From contig OY759263.1 in the NCBI GenBank assembly GCA_963662155.1, positions 26,052,548-26,116,547 on the forward strand: 64,000 nucleotides of DNA. The letters are read 5' to 3'. Every line of letters begins with the position of its first letter. Positions within the stretch are counted from its first letter, which is position 1. Below are positions 25,101 through 40,100 of this stretch, piece by piece. The translations under genes were made by a program, and so were the position numbers. The notes under the pieces were generated by a model. The model did not search any database. It saw nothing but the letters and a program-made list of their open reading frames with translations, and had not been told where the DNA came from. The DNA is from Lamellibrachia columna (taxonomy: Eukaryota > Annelida > Polychaeta > Sabellida > Siboglinidae).

Positions 25101-28100
25101 GACAAAGACAAGCTGCATGATTCTGTGTTAGATAAACATTTAAATATGAAATACATAGTGATGAACAGCCATAAAGACCTCCATCTTTGGACCACATGCT
25201 GACTGTGTCATGTGACATTGCTGTGATTGCAGCACATCACAGGACAGTGGCATCCAGGACCTGCGAGGCAGCCCTGACAACATGGGCCACAAGCGACGTC
25301 TGCAGTACAACCCAAGTCACTACCAAGAGGAGGTGAGGCGCAGTTCCTCTTTGTGGCTTTAAAAATTCTCCTAATTCATTTAGCCTGTCGCGAATCAGGT
25401 TCTTTGATGTTCAGATTTATAGATGAGATGACAGTAGTGAGGCAGTTAAGCTTTACAGACACACAACAAAGTCTTAGACGTGTCATGCAATTCTCAGTCC
25501 ATCTGCTTTAGTCATCTGTGGACGATACTGTCAACAACATAGTCACTTTTGTATGTGTTACTGACTTGTTATCATCAAGATAATTTTTTTCTAAAACAAT
25601 TTAAGGGTAGGCACTACTCGAAAATGGCCACATGCCATATCTCTGTTAATACTCCATGTATCTTAACCAAATTTGGTATGCCTAATAGTCATGTGAACAG
25701 GACATAGTGTGTAAAATTTGGGTTGATTTGCATTAGGCTTTACCATGGAAACCGACATTTGAAAATTATGTGGAGAGATCATTTAAAAAAATTTATTCTG
25801 AGCCAACTTTTTTATGTAGAATCATGCAACTATTAAAATTCATCAGCTGGAATGTCCCTTTCTACAATAAGATGATTCGAGCTTGAGATATCTTACTTTT
25901 ACAATGGTTGTGAAATGTTTAATCAAAATAATTTTTTTTTTTACATTGGTCGAGTGTGGTTTTTCATTCCTACCAACCACCTGTTGTCAAATGTATTGGT
26001 AAAAACTGTGTTATTGTGTACATAACATATGTGGGAACAACTGGCAAAAATTTCAGGTGGCTAGCTTACATAGTTTTCCGTGAATAATTATTTGAAATTT
26101 CACAATTGTTGAAATAAATGATTTTGAGAAAACGGCAAAAAACGAAAGCAAACCATAAAATAATGAAATTAGAACTGGAAACCAGTAACTAAGTGTATAA
26201 AACTAAGCATAATCATTTACTAGGTTGATATAATGAACAAAAACAAGTAATGTAACAGGTACAACACATTTTATTGTTCACAACTACCAGGCACCAGGGT
26301 CGTACAGCTGACCCTCCTCCTCTGCCTGTTTCTCTTGGGCCTGTAGTTTCAGCAGAGTCTTTCTTTTTCGGCTAGATCTAGTCTCAGCTTTGAGGGCAGT
26401 GTCTGCCTTGCGTAGGCGAGCGAGGTCCTGTCTCACTGTCAGCTGGGACAACTGTGCACTCCCTGATGCCTGTGGAGCGACAGCCTCAGTTGCACTGACC
26501 AACATTTCTGAACCTTTATTGAATTGTACCACGCCCATAGCCACAGCAATTTCAACCGTTTTTCTTGAACTGAATACAGCTTTTCGAGCCCTCCTCCACA
26601 CCACCGCATGGAGGGACTCGTTTGCATTGGAGGTGCCGAGGGACATGCATCTTTGTATCAGTTGAGGACTTGCCAGCCTGTCAAATAGTGGCAACAGGGA
26701 TTCCGCTGCATCCCTAGGGAGAGGAGTGTCGTGCTTCTTCTGCTTCCTCTTCTCCTCTGGTTCAATCCCCTCAGCTATAGCTTGTTTGAAGAAACACCAT
26801 TCGATGCTACAACGGTTATGGTGAGGGTCATCGCTGGTTGACACACTATGAAAAAAGATCGCCCAGATCGCTTGTATGGTCGCATCAACATTGGGCGCAT
26901 GCGTCACGATGGCATTCCTGTAATACTGTACCCAAGCTTTCATTCTGGTAACAGTCAGTTTTCCTTTCCCACTCAAACTGGTTTTTGGCTTTGCACCGCA
27001 TGTGCCTTTCCCCTTCGTACCGCGGGTGTCTTTCCCCTTCGTTGATGTCTCTTTCACAATCTTCTCCAGGCCTTTATACATCCGTTTTCCCATGTGATTG
27101 ATGCACTCATGTTTTTCTATTGCAATGTCAGCACCATATGGCTGCAGTGAATTCAGTGCAGACATAACAGCAGCATCACCATCACCGAGTATAGATGTAT
27201 ACTGCGCATCCAACAAATTCATGGACCTAGTCCACATCACCTTGGCTGCCTCAACTTCCATCGAGCCACTGGAGCCAGTGTGGTTGATGTCGCAGTTATC
27301 TCTGTGCAGTTCCTGCCATTCCTCCCTATCATCACCACTCAGTTTGTTGCCAACAAGTTGACATTCCACACAGTACTTAGACCGCACAGCATAGTCTATC
27401 ACGAGTCCGGTCACCACCTCGATGATGAAGCCGACTCCGAAGAGAGAATGGAAGCCTCTTGTTTTCCAGGTACCGTCGTAGCTTACGGACAGCTGTATTG
27501 GTCCATCACTGGCTCCATACAAATCATGGTACACATGACGTACAGTGTCATGCGCCTCCACCAAAGCATCACATGCTGTCCCGAACAGTTTTACCTTCAG
27601 CCGATCTGAGATGGAGCTGAATGTCTTGTGGTGTATGCCGCCCTTGATGTTCATGAGGGTCGTCAACCTCATCAAGCCGGTCTGGTTGATTCCACCTTCA
27701 CGTGCAGCTAGAACTGCAAGGTGGTTGATCATGTACGGCTGGCGAGTCGGGTTGTCAGTTGTCGGTAGCTTTGGCGAAGAATGCACACTGGACAGTTCAG
27801 CGCCACACTTCTCACATTGCAACCTAAGTTGCACAGAGTAGCCTTTTGTATCTGTTGAGATGACATGCAGTGTTGCAGAGCTGCACTCTAGGCATGCTAG
27901 TGGCCTCAGAAGATCTTGCAGCTTCTCTGTGTGCACCAGGATAAAGTGGTCGTCGGTGGGTTGATGGGTTGCCAATGGAATTCTCACAGGGTCATCTGGT
28001 GGAGACAGCAATACCATCTTGCGGTGACTGGCAGATGCTGCATGCAGTGAAGCAAGGGACACAGAGGGTGCCTCTTCAACTGCAGCTGAAACAGTAAAAT

Positions 28101-31100
28101 ATGGTGTAACTACACTGCATAAGGTGTAAACACTAATGTAATGACGTCTGGATGCCAACTGAGGTTACATATAATCTACTTAGTGAAGCAATCTACTTAG
28201 TGAAGCCCTAATTAGTATGCTATTATTTGCAATGTACTCTGTCTTATTGTTATTTACTATACTTATTGTACTAAATAAACACACAACTATTACTACTGCT
28301 GTGATATACATGCATAGTAATAATACTAACAACCAGGTGCTTTGGAATTGGTGACTGGCATTGCCATTGGCGGGCAGGTACTACTCATCACTGCCTGGGC
28401 TGGTACTCTGCCCTGGCTACTTAGATACAGCCTGGTAACTGCTAGTATGTAGACGTAGGCACCAAAATAATATTTCAAATTTGAAATAAAATATCGTATC
28501 AAAGTAACAAAATACGAATGAAAACAATATAATGTGATACTAAACAAATTATTACAAATAAATAACTAGTTATTGATTGCTAAATGCAGGGTTCATCAGT
28601 TCCCGCTTACAATGTCCGTTTCCATATTATTTTTGGCAATATACAAATATTTTTTACGCTACGATTGTGCATAGTATGTTTACACACCTGTTTTCTTTGG
28701 TCTTCCGCCTCCAGATTTATTTTTCTTTCTCTTTCGGGCACCAAATCCGTGAACTGTGCTAAACTTTTTCGTATGCGACTCCATGTTGTCTTCGAATACC
28801 GGAAACGGCACTGATTGGCTGATTATGTGGTCATCACCACGCCGGCCACGCTCATTGGATTATATGTCTACGCATTATTATAATGAGCCACAGATCGCGT
28901 AACAAGTCCTTATTTGGTAGTTGGTCACACAAATTAGATTCCAGATTATTCCAGAGAGAGGCTTCTAAAATGTATGCAAAACGTCACATCCGGAAATACA
29001 CAACCATTCGGACAAGACGGCAACAAATATGGCGATTCTTTCAGTCAGCATGTGTCTGAAGTCAAACGATCTTTTTGACGAATATTGGACATTTAAAAAT
29101 GGCTGCCACGCTGGATTTATTTCTTGGAGACTAAGAGGCATGATATAAAGCATGTTATTTTAGGTATTTATGATGCAAATATTAAAAAATGCTTATGCAT
29201 AGAGCTGCATAAGATATTAATCTGCCGAAAAATCAAGAAATCACAAAACCGATATATTCATCGATTCTCGACCCGCGGCTACCGTTAAGTTTTTTTTGGG
29301 TTTCAAGTGTTGACTTATTCTAGCCACCCACACTCTATTCCTCTCTGTGCTGACATCACTTGTCTATGGGTGAATGAGAGTTGGATAGAAGAATAATGCT
29401 GCTTTATTTGTTTATTTATTTATTACTTTTACCCAGTCTCAGTTAAATTGTTAGTTTATTAAGCAATGCCTTCCTGTCTGCCTTTCTCAGGGTGTCAATG
29501 GCTATAACAAGTCTGCGATGCAAGAGGCCGTCTTTGATGTTGAGAGTGAGCTCTTCAATGAAGGTAAGAAAGTGTTGTCATCGCTGTGTCGACTGTAACA
29601 TCGTTGTAGAGTGTTCTCTTAACACTAGAGGGCACACCAGTCAGTAACACACGATGTGCATGCTTGTGTTGTGGGACTCTGGGCCTCTTCTGTTACCTGG
29701 CTTCGGTGAACAACGACAGCAACAACAACAACAACAAAGAAGTCTTCTTAACAGTCGTAGAACAATATTTTTCCTTACATCGTGAGTTTCTTTTATTGAT
29801 TCGTCGTTGATTCTTAGTGCGAATTTATCAAAATGTTTAGTCAAGTTTTCTATCAAAATGGCCATCACACAAGAAACACTTCGCTACTACAATGGATTGT
29901 TTTGTTTTATATCGGACACGTGCATGCGTGCGTGCCTCCCCGTTATTGTTAGATAACACCAAGCTTTTTTGGATCTTTCCACAGGCGTTAAATTGTAACC
30001 TTGTTATGTTAATGTGGTTAATCATGCTTTCTTTATTACAGCGTTGCAGCTCAATGGTTTATTTTTATTATTTAAGCAATATTATGTAAGTGATCTTATG
30101 CCATCTGATTCATTATTTTCAGCCAAGCCATTACAGTAGCTATTGAAGTTATGTTAGATTTAATTTTTATGTGCTTTTTATTAGCATGAAAATTATCAAA
30201 TTTTTATTTTTAAAATAAGTAAAAGTATTCAGCGTTAAGCAGTGTTTCTAGTGTGATGAGCAAATACCTTTTGTAAATGATCATGTTAAGATTTTATAAG
30301 GCTTGACATGAATGTGACGATTAGAGGGAGAGTTAGTTTTACGTAGTAATGACCACAAAGAAGCTGTTTACAAAGAAAACTTGATTTTGCACACACATCT
30401 TCGTCATCTTGCTGGGTGGGGAGAAGAATGCTGTGAAATTTAAGACATTTCTTAATCAACGACACAATCAATCAAGTTATCATAGAACATGCAACAGAAG
30501 CCTTTTCCTAAAGTCTTCCCTTCGCGTCTGGCCACTGGTTTAGCCATGTTGCTTTCCGTGTGGTCCGTCTCAATGTTGTCTTATGTTACGTGCATCGCTA
30601 CGGTGAATGATCACGTTTGATTTCTAGCCGTGTAGACGAGACGATCGGTTGTCGTCAGTGGCTTCTGTGTTTAGGTGGCTTTCAGTCTGTTCCGTTGCCA
30701 TAACCTGGTTCCCACTTTTATCTGTTGCCAGCCCCGTGGAAGATGCTTCTGGGCATGCCCAGTAAAAATGGTGAGCTAAGGGAGGTTGGCCCAGCGTGCT
30801 GCTTTGTTCTGTTTGCCTGCTAGCAAGAGTGTGTTATAGTCTTATGGTGTGTGGTCACTGCGGTCACCATAGCACTAGACGGGATGCACTGCATGCTTGA
30901 CGTGTTCACCCTTTAGGCACAATCACAAACCCTTTGTTGATGCCACAAATACTGCTTGTTGCACTTAGAAATGCCTGTCTCTCAGTACCTCTATCAGAAA
31001 AGGTAGATCTACACATAAATAGTATAATATTTGTAGAGCAAACTTAAGCGGCTTCATATAGAATATATCCCGTATTAGAAATCAGTCTTACTTAGTACAA

Positions 31101-34100
31101 GAGTTCCTTATTTTTATAAGACTTCTCCCATATGTATATATGTACATACATAGATACATACTTCTCTATTTGCAGTCCATCATAATCGCTGATGACATCG
31201 ATGACATCGACGATGCATGCCAAAAACCAATGTTGGCGATACTAATGTAAACTAACTAGTGAAATCAATTTAATTATCTCATGCATAGAAGTTTTCATGG
31301 AGCCAGCAGTCAAGATGCCAAGAAAAGGGATTATCTGTCTATAAAATACAGTTTTTTCAAAATGTTTTCAAAAGTAATTTTTTTAATAATCATCCTTAAA
31401 TACATTACAGCATTTTGGGAACACCTTCAGAGTTATCTTACTGCAGTTACAGCGACTTGGAGTTGGTATGCTAACAAAGTAATGCATGTTACTTTTAGAA
31501 ATCATCTACGATAATCCTCACGATATCATAATAGCAAGCACCATGCCAGCAAAGTTGGTGAAGAAGGCGAACACGTGCATATGTCAAATGAATACCAAAG
31601 GAACTGTTTTCCTTTCATTCCTCATTGACTGCAGTTTTTTTGCACCAAGAAAACAGACTCGTTGATTTATTGCTCAGCGTTGTAACATTTAGCAAATGAT
31701 TGCCTCAACACGTTCCGGTAATATAACATATATTGTTTATATATTGTTTCTGACCGGTTTCATACTTTTAGTGCCATCAGTTCGCAAGGTATAGTGTATT
31801 GGCAACATTCTTTTAGCAATGTTGTTATGTTGTGTGCCGCCATCTGGTGAACCAATGTTTTATGAAGTCGCTGCTACAGATGACAGCATTTTTCTATGTA
31901 TTTTTCGATTGATATATATATATATATATATACATATATATGTATATATATATATATATATACATATATATATGTATATATATCTATATATATATATATA
32001 ATTATACATGTATATATATTATTAATATTATTATTACGTTACATTTTGTGTGGTCATTGTAATTTTCCTCCCTGCACATCACAACCCTATGTTGAGCACT
32101 GTCTGTGAATCAGCACTCGTTTCTTCTCTCCTCAATCACATACACTTTGTCATAACAGGAATGATCCTCGCAACACTTTTTCTCTCATCACACATGTACA
32201 TGCAATCACGCTCACACACACATACGCACGCACGCACGCACCAGTCTTGGAAATGTTAAGTGACATCTTGAAACCCCTAGTACAACTACCACATGCCTCT
32301 GCACCTCTAGCCACTTATTGTAAGCACCCGTTGCCACTTGTTGTAAGCACCCCTTCTGCTAACACCAGCCTGAACCAGGCCACTGATGCATTGATGCAGC
32401 TGAGTTTGTAGTTGATGCAATACTAACAGAAATTACCACTTGGCAGCCATTCTTTGGATGACGGCTGACTTTAAAATTTCATTTCAGGATTGTTATATTG
32501 AACCACTAAATGAAAGCAAATATCTCATATGAGAGAGAAAAGCTTTAATACATAAGACACATTAGCAGCCGTATCAAAACATTAATGTTTGTTGCTAAGC
32601 GAAAGCAATATCATTTAACCTACCCCATATAGGAAACTTTGAATGACATTGACCTGTGGATACTCAAGGACATGTTATGGCCATCATGCATACTGTTCAA
32701 ATTCAGCCGTCAACACAAAACTGCCAGCATGTGCTCAAAGTGAGCACCCTTGTAAACTGTCGTCAGAAGATAAGCAATGTTTTGGGAAAAACAACGCTAA
32801 ATGAAACAGCTTTGTTTAGCATCAAACGCCGCTGTCTTGAGATGACCCCTTGGGTTTTATATTACATCCCTTTACCTGCAGCCATTTTATAACATTCCAA
32901 GAGCTTCCAACTGGCCACTGCCTTGAGTTCTTGTCAATATAGCCATGTCCTGTGGTGCCACCTAGTGACAACAACATGACTTGCTCGAACCTGCACAATC
33001 TGCTGATTTGTCCCCAGGGGAACACTGAATAATATTACCACTACAGGTTCGCTTCTAAAACCGTGTCATATTTCCATACAGACTAATCACCATAGTCCTT
33101 AATAACTCCTTGTATGATATATGATGGTTCGTCTGTGTCGACCTTTACAGACCAAGATCAAGCTGACCTTATTCAAGACATTCTTGCCGAACTTTCCAAT
33201 CACAACGAACGGTGAGTGGTTCTACGCACAGACACCTGGTGGTATCTTCACAGGGGTTTTTACCAGTTGTAATTGTGTCATTTGTAATTAATTACAATTA
33301 TACAGAGTAATTTAAATTGAACGATTTTAGAATGTTTCAGCGTTTAAAATCATGATACTGTGTAATCATGTTTGAACCCAACCAGACCAAAAAATATAAT
33401 GCATGAATTCTTTTAACCCCCATCTAAAAATGAGCAGTAATTATAAATGATACATGTAATCTTCTTTTTATAAAACAATGTTGTAGTCCTGAACCTATGA
33501 ACCATTGCAATTGACCCGTTATGAAACAATGTAATTGTGTTTTAAGTGTTTTAATTTAAGTCAGTAGTGTAGTTTAGCTAATTTTTATGATGCTGTAACT
33601 GTAATTTACCACTGTAATTGAAACCAGCTCTGATCTTCAATACAGACAGATTTTAGTAGTTTGTAGGTGACAACTGACTATGGTTTCTCTTGCCACTTTT
33701 CTGCTGATTTTGTACCAGACCCAGGCAAAAATAAATTAATGGTTTGTTCGATGACTTCACCAAAACTAAATAACAGATTTACTTAGATGAGGTAACATGT
33801 CACAGCGAGTACTAGGTAGGTTTGATTTACTTAGATGAAATAACATGTCACAGCGAATACTACGTAGGTTTGATTTACTTAGATGAAGTAACATGTCACA
33901 GCAAATACTAGGTAGGTTTGATTTACTTAGATGAAGTAACATGTCACAGCAAATACTAGGTAGGTTTGATTTACTTAGATGAAGTAACATCTCACAGCGA
34001 ATACTAGGTAGGTTTGATTTACTTAGATGAAGTAACATGTCACAGCAAATACTAGGTAGGTTTGATTTACTTAGATGAAGTAACATGTCACAGCGAATAC

Positions 34101-37100
34101 TAGGTAGGTTTGATTTACTTAGATGAAGTAACATGTCACAGCAAATACTAGGTAGGTTTGATTTACTTAGATGAAGTAACATGTCACAGCGAATACTAGG
34201 TAGGTTTGATTTACTTAGATGAAGTAACATGTCACAGCGAATACTATATAGGTTTGATTTACTTAGATGAAATAACATGTCACAGCGAATACTAGTTAGG
34301 TTTGATTTACTTAGATGAAGTAACATGTCACAGCAAGTACTAGGTAGGTTTGATTTACTTAGATGAAGTAACATGTCACAGCGAGTACTAGGTAGGTTTG
34401 ATTTACTTAGATGAAGTAACATGTCACAGCAAATACTAGGTAGGTTTGATTTACTTAGATGAAATAACATGTCACAGCGAGTACTAGGTAGGTTTGATTT
34501 ACTTAGATGAAGTAACATGTCACAGCGAGTACTAGGTAGGTTTGATTTACTTAGATGAAGTAACATGTCACAGCGAGTACTAGGTAGGTTTGATTTACTT
34601 AGATGAAGTAACATGTCACAGCAAATACTAGGTAGGTTTGATTTACTTAGATGAAGTAACATGTCACAGCGAGTACTAGGTAGGTTTGATTTACTTAGAT
34701 GAAGTAACATGTCACAGCAAATACTAGGTAGGTTTGATTTACTTAGATGAAGTAACATGTCACAGCGAGTACTAGGTAGGTTTGATTTACTTAGATGAAG
34801 TAACATGTCACAGCGAATACTAGGTAGGTTTGATTTTTCACGAAATGAGTCTGAAGTGAGACGAACAAGGAGGCAGAAGCACCTTTAAATAAATAAATAA
34901 AAATTGAAATGATCTTGATGATTCGGCTGCTGTCGTAGACATGAGGAACGCATCCAGGCAATGCAGCAGCTCATGAAGATGACCCGGGACAACTGTGCTG
35001 CCATATGGGATGACCACTTCAAGACGATCCTACTGCTACTGCTGGAGACACTCGGCGACAACGACGTACGTGTCTGTTTCACTGCTGTCAGGTGACAGTT
35101 CATGCTGGTGGATTGATGCTGTCCAAGTGCATTGTGTTTTAAATGAGCAATCATTCTCGTTCCTATCATTCACACTACACAATCATCCGTTGAGCAATTT
35201 CTCGCTCATGCTAACTGCCAGAATCACTTGTCCCCAACTGGAGTTGTATGTAGCTTTCTCTTGTGGCTAAATATACACAAAGCACTGTCCCACACCAAAC
35301 AATCGCCCTAGGAGAAACACCCAACAGAGCCATGACCTCACCTACGACATTCCATCTCATCAGACATCCTGCAGACAGAAGACTTTCTGTCCCAGAACCA
35401 TACCAGAGTGAAACAGTCTTCGTCAAGAATTTACCACAGCTCCTACCCCTGGCTCTTTTGAGACCAGGGTCTGCTATTTTCCCAACCTCTAACTTGTATT
35501 AACGAAAAACAGGTACGTGAAGGCTGGAGCTGTGCCGGTCGGGGTCCTGCCCCGGGGGCTGCTGTGATAGCCGGATTGGTCTGGCCGGATACCCCAAGTA
35601 GTTAATACATTTGTGCACTTTTCCACACTCTTCCCCTGTTTAATTTATCTTTTCATTTCCTCTGCTTTGTTCTTTATAATTTTGATATGCACTGCAACCC
35701 CCGAAAAGTGTTGCAAAATCTCCAAGCTTAATGGATGGTGGCTGCCTAACATAAAGAAGAGAAGAAGAATTAGCATTGCCGCCCAATGATTTTTCTTCCG
35801 TTAACGTGTTAACTTATACATATTGTTTTTTTTTGTGGCATTGAACAACGTGCCATTTTGTTAAATGTTGTGCTCTTCTCATTTATAAATTATGATAGTG
35901 TAAATGAGGTGTTGGTGTCATCATGGCACAGGTAGATTGCTCTAAGACTTGCTGGAGCGGGCAGAATAAACGTGTATGTTGTTTCTTGAAGGGCCACACG
36001 AGGTCGCTGTCGCTGCGAGCGCTGAAGGAACTCCTCAAGTATCAGCCGTGTCGTTTCACTGACTACGCGGAGCTGACCATCATGAAGGTTCTTGACGCTC
36101 ACAAAGACCCAGTGAAAGAGGTAAGACATTGTAGTTGTAGGACATCAGGGAACAGGGCTGACAGTCAACTGACAGACACATTTCAAGTAATCTGATTGGT
36201 TGAAAATGTCGCTCTTTTTCGCAGCTGTGCCCCCCGATTGGACTTATGTTATCTCTCTGATCTTCTTGGAACCTGTACATTGCTTGAAGTCATAAATAAT
36301 ATACAATGTCACACAATTCAGATTCGTAATTAATCTAATTGTTACTGCAAATGACCGTGTTAGATCCAACAATATAATTAATCATGTTGTAAGATAATGT
36401 ATGAAATCTGTGCAAATAGTTACCAAGAAACCTGTTTTATTATGATGATGAACTCGTACGCAAAAGCTATCATCATGTTACAGCTGTCATATTAAAATGA
36501 ATTCTGTTTCACTAATTTTCTTGTAAGCATTAACGATGAAGTCATTTCACTGTGGTATATGAATACAAAACTCATAAAGCAGTTGTCGATCTCACAGAAA
36601 ACAAAATTATGATTATTTTAAGGGCAAAAACATGGTTATAATGGAACACATGTTTTATGTTGCTCACAAGAATCCTATTTTGTGACAGGTAACAAGTGCC
36701 TTTATACAACCACAGCTGGGTTCTGTTGTAATCGTGTAATTGGTAATTAATTACAAATACAGTGTAATTATAGTTTACCATTGTAATCGGACCCCACCCT
36801 GGCAGCGAGAATGCATGAATTCACCTAAAACCCTCTCTAGCATGAACAGCAATGAATCGTTGATACGTATAATCTTCCTTTTTACAACAATCTAGTTGTA
36901 CCTATGAACTATTGCAGTTGACCCTTTATGAAGCAGTGTAATTGATTTTCTTGAAGCGCCCTAATTGTTAGTTGGTTGTAATCCATCTAGGAAGTGCTGA
37001 CATTGTAATTCAGCTTTTATGATGCTGTGTAATTGTAATTTACAATTGTAATTGTGTAACTTTTACTTGTGTTTGATGTCCAATGTACCCTGTATACCCC

Positions 37101-40100
37101 CTCAGGTGACGAGGGCGGCGGAGGAATGTGCCACGACCCTCGTGAACTCTATCCCCCCGGAGCAGTGTGCCCGCATTCTCACCCCCATTATCATGACTGG
37201 AGACTTCCCGGTCACCCTGGCCGCCATCAAGATGCAGACCAAGGTAACCTAGGCTATGTATTAAGTTTATTACACCAATGTAGCATCGCTGGTGTTGTGA
37301 AATGTTTAAATTAGTGATTTCTTAAGTGGGTTTTTGTGGGGTATGTGTCAAGGGTTCGTAAACTGGGGCCATGGACCCCACATAGTTCCGGGGGTACTCA
37401 ACAAAGGTGCTAAATAAAGGTTCTGGCAGTGAATTGATTATCAATTGCCAGCCAGAAGGAGAATATTTCAGAGCAGACTTGAAGTCAGTTATACTGTAAA
37501 TTGAATTGATACACCAATTCCAATTCCGAAATTGGAAGTGGAGTTGTGTTTTTAAAAGTAATTGGAATTGGTGAAAATGTAATTGGTATTTTCAGTTACC
37601 TTTTCAGTTACGTACTGTAACTTTTTAACTGAAATTATTCGCTACAAATAAACATTGATATATAATATGTTGCATATAACATATTTGTATGCCATTATGT
37701 ACCATAATATGCAGACATTAAATAAAGCTGCTCTGTTATTTTGGCCATTGAGTATCTCTGTTTGCTCTGTTCACATACTTTTTTCAGTATAGAATTGATA
37801 TTTGGAATTGGTATTTTGGGATTGGTATTTGTGAAGTGGAATTGAAATAGACAGTATTCACAACACGTACGACACCTATCGGCTAAGAATAAAACTATGG
37901 TTGTAGGACGTGCTTGTGACGTCATTGCAATACGTTTTGTGACGTTGTTGCGATGTGATTGTGACATCACTGCAATGTCTGAAACAGATTTCGAATTGGT
38001 CATACAAATATTTTATATTTGTAATTAGAATTTCCGAAAGCAGTTGTTTTACTTAGGTAAATGAGTATGTAATCAGATTTATTATCTGCTGTCGTACAAT
38101 AGACATCAGTTGTTGGACATGAACAAACGTAGTGCTAATGCACATGTGTCGCGAATATCGTCTATTGGTATTTGTAATTGGTGTATAATTATATAATGTA
38201 ATTGACCCAAAGTCTGTTTTGTAGCACCTTAGAAAGTCAGGGAGTCCTTCATATGTGGCATGCAGCTTGTTTTCCTGGATGGCATGGTTTCATTGATGCT
38301 GATTGAGAGACACAGATATTTCATTAGTGTTTTAAACCTGCTTTCTGTCTAATAATGTCAGTGCAATTTCAGGCTAAAAACAAATGTCAAACACAAACAA
38401 AAAGTCACACATCAAAGTTATTTTTCTTTTGGTTATGATTCACAAGTAAAACATAGTCAGCAGAGTCAGTCATGAGGAACCACATTGAGGGGCATAATGT
38501 TGTGTTGATGTTGTAATAATAATATTATTCGTTGAGCATAAGGTTGTTGGGTGTTGAAGCTTCATATGCTGTCTGTGATGCTGCGTTCTAAAAGCTGCTT
38601 CACTGACATGTGAGAATAGATACCAGTGAAATAAAAAATAAATTTATAAGATTTATGTACAACGTGATGTAGAGATATACCAGTATTCCAGGCTTCTCAT
38701 TAAGTGAATGTTTGGAGCGATTTAAACGAGATTAGAGGACATGAAGAGCGACAAACTAAGATGTCATTGAACTGTGTGTGTTTTTATTTCAGGTCATAGA
38801 GGCATTGCCTGGTGACGCTGTGTCACAGATGGTTCCAGATATAGTGCCAGGACTTCTCAAGGTATGTCTATCACATATGCATGCATGCGCGCTCGCACAC
38901 TTGACCACATACAGGGATCCCTCCACCAAGGGCAACCCTGATATTAAAACTACCTCTCAAATGCGAGCATCTTTTTCTAGAGTATTGATGTTGATATTAA
39001 CCATTTTTGATGCGTCCACAAACAAGTACATTGAAAATTAAATGCACCTTATAATCCACATGCATGCCCGCATATATATATATATATATATATGTATGTA
39101 TATATATGTATATATATATATATATATATATGCAGGCGTGCATGTGGATTATAAAATATCTTGTGAAATTTCAGGAATGCCGGGGGAAGCTAATGGTAGT
39201 AATGCCACAATTGATCAATCATTGACTCATGTGTCTGCGTGTGGTTGCCAGGGTTACGACAGTGTGGAGAGCAGCGTGCGGAAAGCGAGTGTCTTCTGCC
39301 TCGTATCCCTGCATATGTCTGCCGGCGCGGACCGTCTCAAACCATACCTGATTGACCTCAACGACAGCAAGGTAAGATATGACTCGCTGGAAGGTTAAGA
39401 TAGGATCCTAAATGCGAAAGTAAGTTTCCTTGGCTACGTTTCGTTTCAGTCTCATTTTACAAAAAATCTAACATAGGTTATGATATGCTAGCTCGTTTGT
39501 ACAAATTTGTTATTTAGTTTTGACATGAGGCTATATACACTTAAGTTACCCGGTCTTATGATCAAAGTCAGTTCTTTCAATGATTTTAACAAAGGAATGC
39601 GCTCTTGTCAACTGTGCACTACAAATTTGAATATCAACGAACCATAACAGGCTAAATCAGTTGAAGAGGGAGTTTTAAATGGTTGATAATGTCAAGTTTT
39701 TAAATGTTTTCAGTAAAACCAACTACATGCAGTATATGCATCTTTCCTTATGTGCAACGGACGTGTTTGTGGTATATTTAATGGGTCAGATCAACCAATG
39801 GTCAAAGAGTTGATGTCTCAGAATCTGCTTAAATTTTAACCAATGAATAAATAGCTATACCAGAGGATCGGCATGTAACTTGTGTCTGTAAGGCCCTATG
39901 ATGTAAACAGGGAGTAAGGATTGGGATGTAACTTGTGTCTGTAAGGCCCTATGATGTAAACAGGGAGTAAGCGCCAAAAAACGTAACCCGTTTTTTTTTT
40001 TTGTGTTTTCAGGTGCTTCTAACTTAAGAAGTTTAAAAGCTACATATCTGAAATTTTCTGAATATATAGACATATTGGTGCAGATTATCTATGCACAATT

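Larger units (their letters stand above)
29564..33150 (+). other. CLASP introns around the 39-nt exon
   Basis: Contains a (CAA)n run near 29710, a GATGACATCGA repeat near 31190, a (TA)n tract at 31908-32003, and an (ACGC)n run near 32220. The only coding segment I can support is the exon at 30732-30770. Confidence 0.6.

Noticed and set aside
28086..28158. ATG at 28158 as the transposase start
   Set aside because: A strong acceptor at 28086 and a better basic N-terminal exon at 28784 make this segment intronic.
25610..29110. Terminal inverted repeats for the Mutator-like element
   Set aside because: No convincing matching pair could be found by eye, so the element borders are left undefined.
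33766..34806. 346-codon minus-strand open frame
   Set aside because: It is entirely the 48-bp minisatellite; openness follows from a period divisible by three and a stop-free unit.
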